NCBI GenBank assembly: GCA_025360105.1
Contig: JANYCT010000091.1
Location: forward strand, 48,521 to 112,520
DNA length: 64,000 nt
Source: Actinomycetes bacterium
Lineage (GTDB): Bacteria > Actinomycetota > Acidimicrobiia > Acidimicrobiales > Ilumatobacteraceae
Reading direction: 5' to 3'
Positions 52,983 through 63,999 of the stretch are shown in pieces. The position numbers were made by a program, and so were the translations under genes. The stretch's first letter is position 1. Every line of letters begins with the position of its first letter. The notes beneath the pieces are model-generated. The model had not been told where the DNA came from. It made no database searches and saw nothing but the letters and a program-made list of their open reading frames with translations.

Positions 52983-53759
52983 TCATCCAACTCGCCGCGG
53001 CACAACCACCACCGTGCCATCAGGCTCGTGATGCACCGTCACGCTCACGCCGTAGAACTCGGCCAAGGTCTCGGCTCGCAACACTTGCGCGGCGTTGCCG
53101 CTGACCACGAGATGACCCTCATGGAAGAGCGCAAGCCGATCCGCGTAGAGACCCGCGAGGGTGAGATCGTGCATCGCCGAAATCACGGTGAGCCCGTGCT
53201 CCCGGCGGAGCCGATCGACCAGTTCGAGCGCCTGCTGTTGGTGACCGATGTCGAGCGCGCTGGTGGGTTCGTCGAGCAACAGGATCGGCGCCTCTTGGGC
53301 TAGCGCTCTGGCAATGACCAGGCGCTGCTGCTCGCCGCCGCTCAACGAGCCCAGTTCCCGTTCGGCAAACGTCTCCATGTCGAGGCGGCGCAGCACGTTT
53401 CGCACCATGGCCCGGTCGTGAGGCGACTCTGCACCGAAGTAGCTGACGTAGGGGCTGCGTCCCAGAAGCACATACTCGAACGCGCTCATTTCTTCGGGCA
53501 GCACCGGTGATTGGGGTACATACGCAACCAGTTCGGCGCGTCGTCGAGGCGACCGCAATCGCAGCGGCGCACCATCCACATTGATCTCGCCGGTGTGTGC
53601 GGCAAGGCCAGCAACAGCGCGCAGGATCGAGGATTTGCCCGCTCCGTTGGGGCCGATGAGACACAGCCAATCACCTGGCTTTACCGTGTGGGAGAAGTCG
53701 TGCACGACCGCGCGCTTGCCGTAGCGAACGCTGAGGTGAGCGAGCGCGATCGAGCTCAT
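52983..53759 (-). CDS. btuD: Cobalamin ABC transporter ATP-binding protein (BtuD-like)
   Basis: A 258-residue ABC ATPase of the FecCD-linked family. Walker A GPNGAGKSS (36-44), signature LSGGEQQRLVIAR, Walker B ILLLDEPTSALD and H-loop AMHDLT are intact. ATG at 53759 overlaps the permease stop by 4 nt. The cobalamin riboswitch upstream of the set makes corrinoid the likely cargo. Confidence 0.92.
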   Translation of the reverse strand: MSSIALAHLSVRYGKRAVVHDFSHTVKPGDWLCLIGPNGAGKSSILRAVAGLAAHTGEINVDGAPLRLRSPRRRAELVAYVPQSPVLPEEMSAFEYVLLGRSPYVSYFGAESPHDRAMVRNVLRRLDMETFAERELGSLSGGEQQRLVIARALAQEAPILLLDEPTSALDIGHQQQALELVDRLRREHGLTVISAMHDLTLAGLYADRLALFHEGHLVVSGNAAQVLRAETLAEFYGVSVTVHHEPDGTVVVVPRRVG

Positions 53760-54775
53760 CGCGCCAACCGCTTGTTCATCAACACGATGATGAAGAACGG
53801 CGCGCCGAAAAACGCCGTTACCACACCGATGGGGGTTTCGGCACCGTTTGTGAGAACGCGTCCGGGGATGTCGGTGAGGATGAGAAATGCCGCGCCCAGC
53901 ACGACAGTGAGCGGCAACAATCGGCGATAGCTGGCACCGGCGAGCATGCGCACCGCGTGCGGCACGACGATGCCGACGAAACCGATCAGACCGCTCACCG
54001 AAACCGCAGCGGCTGTGCCGAGCGTTGCCGCGACCACCACGATGAGTCTCACCCGGCCCACCTGCATCCCGAGCGACGTGGCTTCGTCGTCGCCGACGCG
54101 CAGCAGATCGAGTTGGCGTCGATGGAGCAACAGTACGAAAGAACTGATCACGATGTACGGAGCCACCAGGCGTACGTCGCTCCACGTTGCGGTGTTCAAG
54201 CGACCGAGGATCCAGCTGTACACCTCTCGGATCACATCGTTGTTCTGATAGAGCACGAACGTTTGGACGGCAGTGGCCAGTGAGGTCACCGCCACTCCCG
54301 CGAGCACGAGCGTTATCGATGATCGCGCCGAGCTGGAGGCACCGAACGCTGCGCCCACCATGTACGTGAACATCACGGCGATCAGCCCACCCGCGAACGC
54401 CGCAAGCGGTAACGGATCGATGATCCACCCGCTGGTGTTGGCGCGCCCGATCACGAACACGATCGTCGCTCCGAGACCGGCACCCGACGCCACGCCCAAC
54501 AGGTATGGATCGGCCAACGGGTTGCGGAAGGCACCCTGATAACTCGCGCCGGAGATCGACAACATCGCACCGACGAGCGCAGCGAGCGCAACACGCGGCA
54601 TTCGGACTGTCCAGATCAGGCCCCAGTTCGCGCTCGAGATGCGTCCCGCCGGGCCGATGTAGGCGCCGAGCACCATCGCACCGATCAACACAAGGATCGA
54701 TGCGGGCAGCCACCAGCTGTGCTGACGCGGCATTGCCACGTGAGCATCGAGATCTACTGGCCGCTCGTCGGTCAT
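53756..54775 (-). CDS. btuC: Cobalamin ABC transporter permease (BtuC-like, FecCD family)
   Basis: A 339-residue FecCD permease with about ten membrane segments. Landmarks are RMPRVALAALVGAMLSISGASYQGAFRNPLADP, with the family-typical G(A)xYQGxxRNPLAxP, and GLIGFVGIVVPHAVRML. ATG at 54775 is preferred over the longer frame. It sits between btuF (gap of 1 nt) and btuD. Confidence 0.93.
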   Translation of the reverse strand: MTDERPVDLDAHVAMPRQHSWWLPASILVLIGAMVLGAYIGPAGRISSANWGLIWTVRMPRVALAALVGAMLSISGASYQGAFRNPLADPYLLGVASGAGLGATIVFVIGRANTSGWIIDPLPLAAFAGGLIAVMFTYMVGAAFGASSSARSSITLVLAGVAVTSLATAVQTFVLYQNNDVIREVYSWILGRLNTATWSDVRLVAPYIVISSFVLLLHRRQLDLLRVGDDEATSLGMQVGRVRLIVVVAATLGTAAAVSVSGLIGFVGIVVPHAVRMLAGASYRRLLPLTVVLGAAFLILTDIPGRVLTNGAETPIGVVTAFFGAPFFIIVLMNKRLAR

Positions 54776-54776
54776 G

Positions 54777-55802
54777 TCAGCCCGCCGGAACCGAGGCCGC
54801 TGCCTTGACCGCGTCGACGATGGCACGCAGGTAGTCCACGACGCGTGGGCCCCAACGCGATGCGACATCATCGTCCATCAGCACGACGTTGCCGGCCTTG
54901 ACGGCGGCGATGTTGCTCCAGCCATCGCGTGCTCCCACCGTGGCGGCTGTCTGGCCGCAGCACTTGGTGTCGGCGAGGAAGATCAGATCGGGGCTCGCCG
55001 ACACGATGAACTCGGCGCTCAACTGCGGGTAGTCATTGCCGGCCTCGGCTGTATCGGCGATATTGCGCAGGCCGGCCATGCCATAGAGCTGACCGATGAA
55101 CGTGTTCGACGTCGTCGAGAAGTACGTGGAATCGAGTTCGTGGTAGTACGACAACGGCGTTGCCGTCTTGGGTACCTCTGCCACGATCGACTTCACATCG
55201 GCAGTCATGCTCGCGACGAGCTTCGCCGAGTCGGGTACGTGATCGGTGAGCACACCGAGTTGTTTGATCTGTGTGTACACGTCGTCAAGCGAGGTAGCCG
55301 ACGGACCGAACCACACTGGGATGCCGAGTTGGCCGAGCTGTGACGACAACTTCGCCGAGTCGTCACCGATGACCACGAGATCGGGCTTGTATCCCGCGAT
55401 CGCCTCGATGTTGGGCGTGAAGCCGGAGAGATCGGTCTTCACCGCGGCGGACTCGGCCGGGAAGTTCGACTGGTTGTCGACCGCTACGACCTGTGCGCCG
55501 GCACCGATGGCGTACAACATCTCGGTATGAGTGGGTGAGAGCGAGATGATCTTCACTGGCTTGGCCTTCACGGTGACCGAGCCGTTGGGGTCGGTGACCG
55601 AGCGCGGGTATGGCGTGGCAGCGGCGGCATCCACCATCGACGTGGTTATCGACGCGGTCATCGGCGTGGTAGCCGAGGCCGCCGTGCCCGCATTGGTCGA
55701 CGCCGATTGCGCGGCATCGCTGCTACAGGCGCCGAGCGCCACCAGCGATAGCCCGAGCAGGCCCACCATCGATCTCGATCGGAACGAATTGAGTCTGGAC
55801 AT
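54777..55802 (-). CDS. btuF: Cobalamin-binding lipoprotein (BtuF-like)
   Basis: A 341-residue periplasmic-binding-type lipoprotein. The signal ends in LGAC (Cys26). The helical-backbone family landmarks VKIISLSPTHTEMLYAIGAG and KPDLVVIGDD are present, and DTKCCGQTAATV near 270 contains a cysteine pair. ATG at 55802 has the SD sequence GGAGGA nine bases upstream, within a hairpin controlled by the cobalamin riboswitch. Confidence 0.92.
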   Translation of the reverse strand: MSRLNSFRSRSMVGLLGLSLVALGACSSDAAQSASTNAGTAASATTPMTASITTSMVDAAAATPYPRSVTDPNGSVTVKAKPVKIISLSPTHTEMLYAIGAGAQVVAVDNQSNFPAESAAVKTDLSGFTPNIEAIAGYKPDLVVIGDDSAKLSSQLGQLGIPVWFGPSATSLDDVYTQIKQLGVLTDHVPDSAKLVASMTADVKSIVAEVPKTATPLSYYHELDSTYFSTTSNTFIGQLYGMAGLRNIADTAEAGNDYPQLSAEFIVSASPDLIFLADTKCCGQTAATVGARDGWSNIAAVKAGNVVLMDDDVASRWGPRVVDYLRAIVDAVKAAASVPAG

Positions 55803-55807
55803 GAAAA

Positions 55808-55827
55808 TCCTCCAAGGATTTGGAGGA
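55808..55827 (-). promoter_or_regulatory. Hairpin masking the btuF ribosome binding site
   Basis: A perfect 8-bp stem, TCCTCCAA / TTGGAGGA with an ATCC loop, lies directly before btuF. On the minus strand its 3' arm, GGAGGA, is the ribosome binding site of the ATG at 55802. The 5' arm is an anti-SD. Closing the hairpin would block translation, which makes it the probable expression platform of the cobalamin riboswitch. A short T-run (TTTTC) after the stem could also allow termination. Confidence 0.8.
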
Positions 55828-55874
55828 CAAAGACGGATTCGAGCAGGGATTTCCCCCAAGCGAACCACCCTTGC

Positions 55875-56028
55875 CTCGAGGGTTTCGGTTGCTCATACAG
55901 GCCAGGCGACCGGACTCGTTTGTCCTCGATTGCTCGTGGACAACATCACCGTTGCGGGACAGTGTCGGGATTTCACCGACTTCGCTGGATTCTGCATCAC
56001 CCGGCGGGCCGGGCGAGACGAACATAGC
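55875..56028 (-). promoter_or_regulatory. Cobalamin riboswitch
   Basis: The minus strand shows the B12 element in order: GGGTGATGCAGAATCCAGCG, then the conserved GGTGAAATCCCGACACTGTCCCGCAACGGTG core, and GAGTCCGGTCGCCTGGCC, the B12 box-like 3' segment. It lies in the leader of btuF. Ends are approximate. The same intergenic region also holds the divergent cobO promoter. Confidence 0.9.
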
Positions 56029-56054
56029 AGAGCCTGTCTAGACTTCGCGCTTCC

Positions 56055-56657
56055 ATGATCTCTGCCGATGCTTTCAACCCGGATCAACCACTCGCCGAGG
56101 ATCCCCTCACTGAAGATCCCCGGCCCGATGGTTTACGCAACGCGAGGTCGTTGTTGCTGGTGAACACTGGGAACGGTAAGGGCAAGAGCAGCGCCGCCTT
56201 CGGTGTGATGATCCGCGGGGTCGCCCGCGGTTGGAAGGTTGGCGTGCTGCAGTTCGTGAAGAGCGGCGAGTGGAAAGTCGGCGAGGAAACCATCGGCCGT
56301 CAACTCGGTGTGCACTGGCAGTCGCTCGGAGAAGGCTTCACCTGGGATTCCGAGAACCTCGATCACGACAAAGCCGTTGCTCAGGCCGGCTGGGAAATAG
56401 CGCACAGCCTCATCGACGGCGGCACCTTCGACCTTGTCATCCTCGACGAACTGACGTATCTCATGACCTGGGGGTGGATCGACAGCGCCGAAGTCATCCG
56501 GGTCCTGAAGAACCGGCCCGCGCACGTGAGCGTCATCGTCACCGGACGCGACGCCTCGCCCGAGCTGATCGAGATTGCCGACACGGTCACCGAAATGCGC
56601 GAAGTCAAGCATGCATACACCAGCAGCATCGCCGCCAAGCGCGGCATCGACTATTGA
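56055..56657 (+). CDS. cobO: Cob(I)yrinic acid a,c-diamide adenosyltransferase CobO
   Basis: A 200-residue CobO/BtuR-type ATP:corrinoid adenosyltransferase. The P-loop is NTGNGKGKSSAAFG at 37-50, and VILDELTYLMTWGWID and VSVIVTGRDASPELI are family marks. It adds the upper adenosyl ligand to cobinamide or cobalamin. ATG at 56055. It is divergent from btuF and starts the cobO-cobU-cobT-cobS series. Confidence 0.95.
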   Translation: MISADAFNPDQPLAEDPLTEDPRPDGLRNARSLLLVNTGNGKGKSSAAFGVMIRGVARGWKVGVLQFVKSGEWKVGEETIGRQLGVHWQSLGEGFTWDSENLDHDKAVAQAGWEIAHSLIDGGTFDLVILDELTYLMTWGWIDSAEVIRVLKNRPAHVSVIVTGRDASPELIEIADTVTEMREVKHAYTSSIAAKRGIDY

Positions 56658-56676
56658 TGCCTCGTCGGCCCATCCG

Positions 56677-57210
56677 ATGAACGCGCTCACGTTGCTCATC
56701 GGTGGGGCGCGCAGCGGCAAGAGCGATCTCGCCGTCCAGATCGGCCAGCGCTTCGATGGGCCGGTCACGTTCGTCGCCACCGCATGGCGAGTCGACGACG
56801 ACATGACCGAACGCATCGCACGGCATCAGGCCGAGCGTCCGGCGTGGCCTACCGTCGAGGCCACCACAGCGCTGGCCGAGGCTCTCTCTCTGGTTCCACC
56901 CGAGCATCTCATCATCATCGATTGCCTCACCCTGTGGGTGTCGAATGCGCTGCTGCACGACTGGAGCGACGACGCTGTGATGGCCGCAGCACGTGCTACC
57001 GCTGCGGTCGCAACAGCGCGCGACGCACCCACCATTGTGATCACCAACGAGGTCGGCCTTGGCGTTCATCCCGAGACCGAACTCGGTCGTCGCTACCGCG
57101 ATCTGCTGGGGCGGGTGAACCGCATGTGGGCGTCGGCCGCACACCAGTCGCTGTTCCTCGTGGCCGGACGCGCACTACCGCTTCACGATCCCTGGGAGTT
57201 CCTCACATGA
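56677..57210 (+). CDS. cobU: Adenosylcobinamide kinase/guanylyltransferase CobU
   Basis: A 177-residue CobU/CobP. The P-loop is GGARSGKS at 9-16. RHQAERP with the guanylylated His, DCLTLWVSNALL and VITNEVGLGVHPE are all in place. It phosphorylates and guanylylates adenosylcobinamide. ATG at 56677; the stop overlaps the cobT start (ATGA). Confidence 0.95.
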   Translation: MNALTLLIGGARSGKSDLAVQIGQRFDGPVTFVATAWRVDDDMTERIARHQAERPAWPTVEATTALAEALSLVPPEHLIIIDCLTLWVSNALLHDWSDDAVMAAARATAAVATARDAPTIVITNEVGLGVHPETELGRRYRDLLGRVNRMWASAAHQSLFLVAGRALPLHDPWEFLT

Positions 57211-58202
57211 CCGCAACCAACTGGCTTCACGACGCGATTGCGTCCATGCCGACGCACGACGCCGAGGCGTATCTCGCAGTGAGCGATCGGGCCGCCAACA
57301 TTCTGCGACCCGCCGGCGCGTTGGCGCGACTTGATGCCGTTGCGGCCTGGGTGGCCGGTTGGCAGCGAACCGCGCACCCAACGGCACGCCGCCCCGCCGC
57401 GCTCATCTTCGCCGCGGATCACGGCATCGCAGCTGCAGGTGTGAGCGCCTATCCCGCCGATGTCACTGCTGCAATGCTGGCCGCCTACCGCGCGGGCAAG
57501 AGCACCATCAACGCGTTCGCCGCCGTGGCCGGTGCCTCCGTACTGGCGATAGATGTCGGTGTCGGTCGGCCAACCGGTGATATCCGTACCGAGTCAGCTC
57601 TGTCGCCCGAACGCTTCGCTGAGGCCGTGATAGCCGGTCGCGACGCTGTCGATGCGCTTGACGCGGACTTGCTCGTGCTCGGCGAAATGGGCATCGGCAA
57701 CACCACTGCTGCGGCCGCAATCGCAGCGGCATTGGGAGGTGGCGAGGTTGCCGACTGGGTGGGGCGCGGCACCGGGGTCGACGACGACGGTCTCCAACGT
57801 AAGCGTTTGGCTGCGGAGACCGCTGTGGCCCGCATCGCAACAATCACCGACCCACTCGAGGTCCTGCGCGAAGTGGGCGGCGCCGAACTCGTCGCCATCA
57901 CGGCAGCAATCGTCGCCGCTCGTCACCGTCAACTACCGGTGATGCTCGACGGCTACGTGGTCACTGCCGCGGCTCTGCCGCTGCATTGCATGAACGCCGC
58001 CGCGTTGGACCACTGCGCGGTCGGGCATTGTTCCGCCGAGCCGGGGCACCGCCGGTTACTCAAGCGCATCGGCAAGGAGCCACTACTCGATCTCGATATG
58101 CGCCTCGGCGAGGGCAGCGGCGCGATGGCCTCCGTGCCGCTCGTGGCGATGGCCTGTGTTGGCATCACCGACGTACCCACGTTCGGAGAATGGTTCGGCT
58201 GA
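57207..58202 (+). CDS. cobT: Nicotinate-nucleotide-dimethylbenzimidazole phosphoribosyltransferase CobT
   Basis: A 331-residue CobT. LIFAADHGIAAAGVSAYP, LGEMGIGNTTAAAAI and, near the C-terminus, EPLLDLDMRLGEGSGA, which has the catalytic Glu, are hallmark segments. It makes alpha-ribazole 5'-phosphate for the lower ligand. ATG at 57207 overlaps cobU by 4 nt. The cobS start overlaps its stop (TGATG). Confidence 0.96.
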   Translation: MTATNWLHDAIASMPTHDAEAYLAVSDRAANILRPAGALARLDAVAAWVAGWQRTAHPTARRPAALIFAADHGIAAAGVSAYPADVTAAMLAAYRAGKSTINAFAAVAGASVLAIDVGVGRPTGDIRTESALSPERFAEAVIAGRDAVDALDADLLVLGEMGIGNTTAAAAIAAALGGGEVADWVGRGTGVDDDGLQRKRLAAETAVARIATITDPLEVLREVGGAELVAITAAIVAARHRQLPVMLDGYVVTAAALPLHCMNAAALDHCAVGHCSAEPGHRRLLKRIGKEPLLDLDMRLGEGSGAMASVPLVAMACVGITDVPTFGEWFG

Positions 58203-58957
58203 TGCGCAACCTGCGCTCGGCCATCGTGTTTCTCACCCGGGTTCCCGTTCGATTGCGCGGCGAGCCAAGCCTCACCGCAGCCGTTCCGTGGTTCCCAGTC
58301 GTAGGGGCACTGGTAGGCGCGGCGGTCGGTGGCACCGCTGCCGGTTTGATGCATCTCGTTCCTCCGTTCGTTGCCGCTGCCGTTGCGGTGCTGCTCGGCG
58401 TGTTGATTACCGGTGCGTTCCACGAGGATGGTCTCGCCGATGTTGCCGACGCCTTCGCCGGCGGTTGGACCCGCGAAGAACGCATTCGCATTCTCGACGA
58501 TCCGCTGCACGGCTCGTACGGCGTGGCCGCGCTCTGCGGGTCCATCGTCATCCGTGTCGCGTGCATCGCCTCGCTCGGCTTCTCGCCCGCTGCTGCATTC
58601 GCCAGCATCGTGGCGGCCCACGCGCTCGGCCGGGCCGCGGCTGTAGCGCTGATGGCCACCGTGCCCGTCGCCCGGCCCGATGGACTCGGTGCCGAATACG
58701 CGCGCATGCTGACGCGCGGTCGCGCCGTCACTGGCGTGGTTGCCGGCATCACGATCGCGGCGCTCGCAACAGGTTGGTGGGCAGGCCCGTTCGTGCTGGC
58801 CGCGCTCGCCGGTGCTGGCGCCGTGGCGTGGCTCACCATGCGCAAACTCGGCGGCGTCACCGGCGACGTGCTCGGCGCCGCCGAACAGGTGGTCGAGTGC
58901 ATGGTGCTGATCACCGCCACCGGCATTGCCACGCGCTACGGCCTGTGGTGGCGCTGA
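58202..58957 (+). CDS. cobS: Adenosylcobinamide-GDP ribazoletransferase CobS
   Basis: A 251-residue membrane protein. It has FLTRVPVRL at the start, FPVVGALVGAAVGG, and GAFHEDGLADVADAFAGG, the metal-binding acidic motif of CobS. Further DDPLHGSYGV and GLGAEYARML fit. It joins the GDP-activated corrinoid with alpha-ribazole to complete the lower ligand. ATG at 58202 overlaps the cobT stop by 1 nt. Confidence 0.95.
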   Translation: MRNLRSAIVFLTRVPVRLRGEPSLTAAVPWFPVVGALVGAAVGGTAAGLMHLVPPFVAAAVAVLLGVLITGAFHEDGLADVADAFAGGWTREERIRILDDPLHGSYGVAALCGSIVIRVACIASLGFSPAAAFASIVAAHALGRAAAVALMATVPVARPDGLGAEYARMLTRGRAVTGVVAGITIAALATGWWAGPFVLAALAGAGAVAWLTMRKLGGVTGDVLGAAEQVVECMVLITATGIATRYGLWWR

Positions 58958-58997
58958 CCACCCCCTCGCCGAGACTGCACACGGCTAAGTTCTCTGC

Positions 58998-60722
58998 GTG
59001 ACGTCTCCATCCCCCGCGCAACCGCACGCTCGTCTCGCCGGGCACGTGCTGGTCGAGGCCCTCATCGAGCAGGGCATCGACACCTGCTTCGGCGTGCCGG
59101 GCGAAAGCTACCTCGCCGTGCTCGACGGCTTCCACGAACATCGCGACCGGATTCGGTTCATCGCCTGCCGTCAAGAGGGCGGCGCGGCGTTCATGGCCGA
59201 GGCCCAGGGCAAGCTCACCGGCCGTCCCGGCGTGTGCCTGGTGACCCGCGGTCCGGGCGCCACGAACGCAAGCATCGGGCTGCACACTGCGTTTCAAGAC
59301 AGCACGCCGATGGTGCTGTTCATCGGCCAGGTTGCAGGCGATCAACGCGACCGCGAGGCCTTTCAGGAAGTCGACTACCGCCAGATGTTCGGGCCCGGCA
59401 CGCTGGGTATGGCCAAGTGGGTCGGCGAGGTGCACGACCCCGATCGCCTACCCGAATACATTTCACGCGCGTTCCACACCGCGATGCAGGGCCGGCCCGG
59501 CCCGGTGGTGGTGGTACTGCCCGAGGACATGCTCACCCGGATGACATCGGCCCCGCTGCTCGGTCGTGCCGAGGCGGCGCTTGCGTGGCCGACCCCTGAA
59601 GCACTCGGCGAGATCCACGGATTATTGACCGGCGCCGAACGTCCGATGGTGATCGTCGGCGGTGGTGGTTGGACGCCGGCCGCCTGCGCCGCGCTCGAAC
59701 GTTTTGCTGAGGCGTGGCACCTGCCGGTGGGATGTGCGTTCCGCTTTCAGGATCTGTTCGACAACCGCCATCCCAACTACGCGGGCGACGTCGGCATCGG
59801 CATCAACCCCAAGCTGGCAGAGCGCATTCGCAACGCCGATCTCGTGCTGGCCATCGGCCCCCGCCTCGGTGAAATGACCACCGGCGGGTACACCCTGCTG
59901 CAGGCGCCACGCCCCGCGCAGCGCCTCGTGCACATCCACGCCGGTGCCGAAGAACTCGGACGCGTCTATGCGGCCGATGTGCTGGCCCAGTCGTCGATGG
60001 CGTGCGCCGCCATCGCACTCGAATCCATGCCGGTGCCGCAGTCGGTGCCGTGGGTCGCCCTCACCGAGCAGGCGCACGCCGACTATCAGTCCAATCTCGT
60101 GCCCTCGCCCGTGGAGCCGCTCGACATGGCCGAGGTCGTGATGACCGTGCAGCGGCTCGCGCCGGCGAACACGGTGTACACCAACGGCGCCGGCAACTAC
60201 AGCGGTTGGTTGCACCGCTTCGTGCAGTACCACGGCATGCAGCACGACGGGCGCACGCAATTGGCACCCACGTCGGGCGCGATGGGCTACGGGGTACCGG
60301 CCGCAGTCGCGGCGTCGCTGCTGTATCCCGAACGCACGGTTGTCAACATCGCAGGTGACGGTGACTTCTTGATGACCGGACAGGAACTCGCCACCGCCAC
60401 CGGATACGGGGCCAAGCGTTTGATCAGCATCGTCGTCGACAACGGAACCTACGGAACGATTCGCATGCACCAAGAACGCGAATACCCAGGACGCGTCAGC
60501 GGTAGCGATTTGTTCAATCCCGACTTCGCCGCGCTGGCTCGCGCTTACGGCTGGCATGCCCACACGGTGCGAACCACCGCCGAGTTCGAGACAGCGTTCA
60601 ACCATTCTCTCGCGATGCAGGAGCCGACATTGTTGCATCTGCATCTATCGCCAGACGTGAGCACGAGCCGCACCACGCTGACGGCCCTCCGTGCCGCCGC
60701 CCTCGCGAGTCCTGGACGCTAA
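58998..60722 (+). CDS. Acetolactate-synthase-like thiamine pyrophosphate enzyme
   Basis: A 574-residue TPP-dependent enzyme. FGVPGESYLAVLD and RQEGGAAFMAEA (Glu60) form the N-terminal PYR domain. The central domain is IVGGGGWTPAACAALERF, and the C-terminal PP domain has NIAGDGDFLMTGQELAT and NGTYGTIRMHQ. It resembles IlvB-type large subunits, but catalytic specificity is not clear and no IlvN is nearby. GTG at 58998. It follows cobS by 40 nt, yet no B12 function is expected. Confidence 0.87.
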   Translation: MTSPSPAQPHARLAGHVLVEALIEQGIDTCFGVPGESYLAVLDGFHEHRDRIRFIACRQEGGAAFMAEAQGKLTGRPGVCLVTRGPGATNASIGLHTAFQDSTPMVLFIGQVAGDQRDREAFQEVDYRQMFGPGTLGMAKWVGEVHDPDRLPEYISRAFHTAMQGRPGPVVVVLPEDMLTRMTSAPLLGRAEAALAWPTPEALGEIHGLLTGAERPMVIVGGGGWTPAACAALERFAEAWHLPVGCAFRFQDLFDNRHPNYAGDVGIGINPKLAERIRNADLVLAIGPRLGEMTTGGYTLLQAPRPAQRLVHIHAGAEELGRVYAADVLAQSSMACAAIALESMPVPQSVPWVALTEQAHADYQSNLVPSPVEPLDMAEVVMTVQRLAPANTVYTNGAGNYSGWLHRFVQYHGMQHDGRTQLAPTSGAMGYGVPAAVAASLLYPERTVVNIAGDGDFLMTGQELATATGYGAKRLISIVVDNGTYGTIRMHQEREYPGRVSGSDLFNPDFAALARAYGWHAHTVRTTAEFETAFNHSLAMQEPTLLHLHLSPDVSTSRTTLTALRAAALASPGR

Positions 60723-63116
<2,394 letters not shown>

Positions 63117-63120
63117 CAGC

Positions 63121-63999
63121 ATGCGGGTCGACGACGTACTCACTACTCATACTGAAGGGCTCGCGCCGCTCAACCGGCCGATCATGATCGTCGCCCTCAC
63201 CGGATGGTTCGACGCATCGGCCGCCGCAACCGGTGCGCTCGACTGGCTGTTGCGAGATCGTGTCGCCCCGGTGGTGGCGAGCATCGACGCCGATCCGTTC
63301 TATGACTTCACCCAAGAACGCCCCGAGGTGTGGTTCGACGACGACGAAGTCCGCAACATCCGCTGGCCAACCAACGATTTCCGCCTTGCACGCTATGCCG
63401 GCGGTCTGCACGATCTGGTACTGCTGTCCGGCGTCGAGCCGCACGTGCGTTGGAGCACCTACTGCGACTGCATCTCCAGCCTCGCACTGCGCCTTTCGTG
63501 CGACGTCGTGGTCACCATCGGCGCCAGCGCCGACACCGTGCCGCATAGTCGGGTGCCACCTGTGGTGGGTAGTTCCACCAACGACGAACTCGTCCGTCGG
63601 CTCGGGCTCGGCCGCCCCCAGTATCAGGGCATCACCGGTGTGGTCGGCGTGCTGCAGGAGCGCCTCGAGAAGCTCGACATCCCGGCCATCTCTTTGCGTG
63701 TCGGCGTGCCGCACTACCTCGGCAATGCCCAGCACCCCAAGTCGTCAGCTGCGCTGCTGCGCCATCTCGAGCATGTGCTGGGTGTGCCCACGGGACACGG
63801 CGAACTGTCCGGCGAAATCGAACGGTGGCAGTCGCTGCACGACGAAGCCGTGGCCGAGGACTCCCAGGCCGGCGCGTATGTGCACATGCTCGAGCGTCAG
63901 TTCGACCAACGCGCCGAGGCCACTTTGCCCAGCGGCGACGATCTCGCCGCCGAGCTCGAAGCCTTCCTGAAAGGCCTCGACAACCCCGATCAGGGCTAG
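63121..63999 (+). CDS. PAC2-family protein
   Basis: A 292-residue protein of the PAC2 family (proteasome assembly chaperone-like). IMIVALTGWFDASAAATGAL at 21-40, DPFYDFTQERPEVWFDDD, and the GVVGVLQERLEKLDIPAISLRVGVPHYLG region match. In Actinobacteria PAC2 genes are common; the role is not settled. ATG at 63121 is 4 nt after serC, so co-transcription is probable. The gene ends one base before the window edge. Confidence 0.88.
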   Translation: MRVDDVLTTHTEGLAPLNRPIMIVALTGWFDASAAATGALDWLLRDRVAPVVASIDADPFYDFTQERPEVWFDDDEVRNIRWPTNDFRLARYAGGLHDLVLLSGVEPHVRWSTYCDCISSLALRLSCDVVVTIGASADTVPHSRVPPVVGSSTNDELVRRLGLGRPQYQGITGVVGVLQERLEKLDIPAISLRVGVPHYLGNAQHPKSSAALLRHLEHVLGVPTGHGELSGEIERWQSLHDEAVAEDSQAGAYVHMLERQFDQRAEATLPSGDDLAAELEAFLKGLDNPDQG

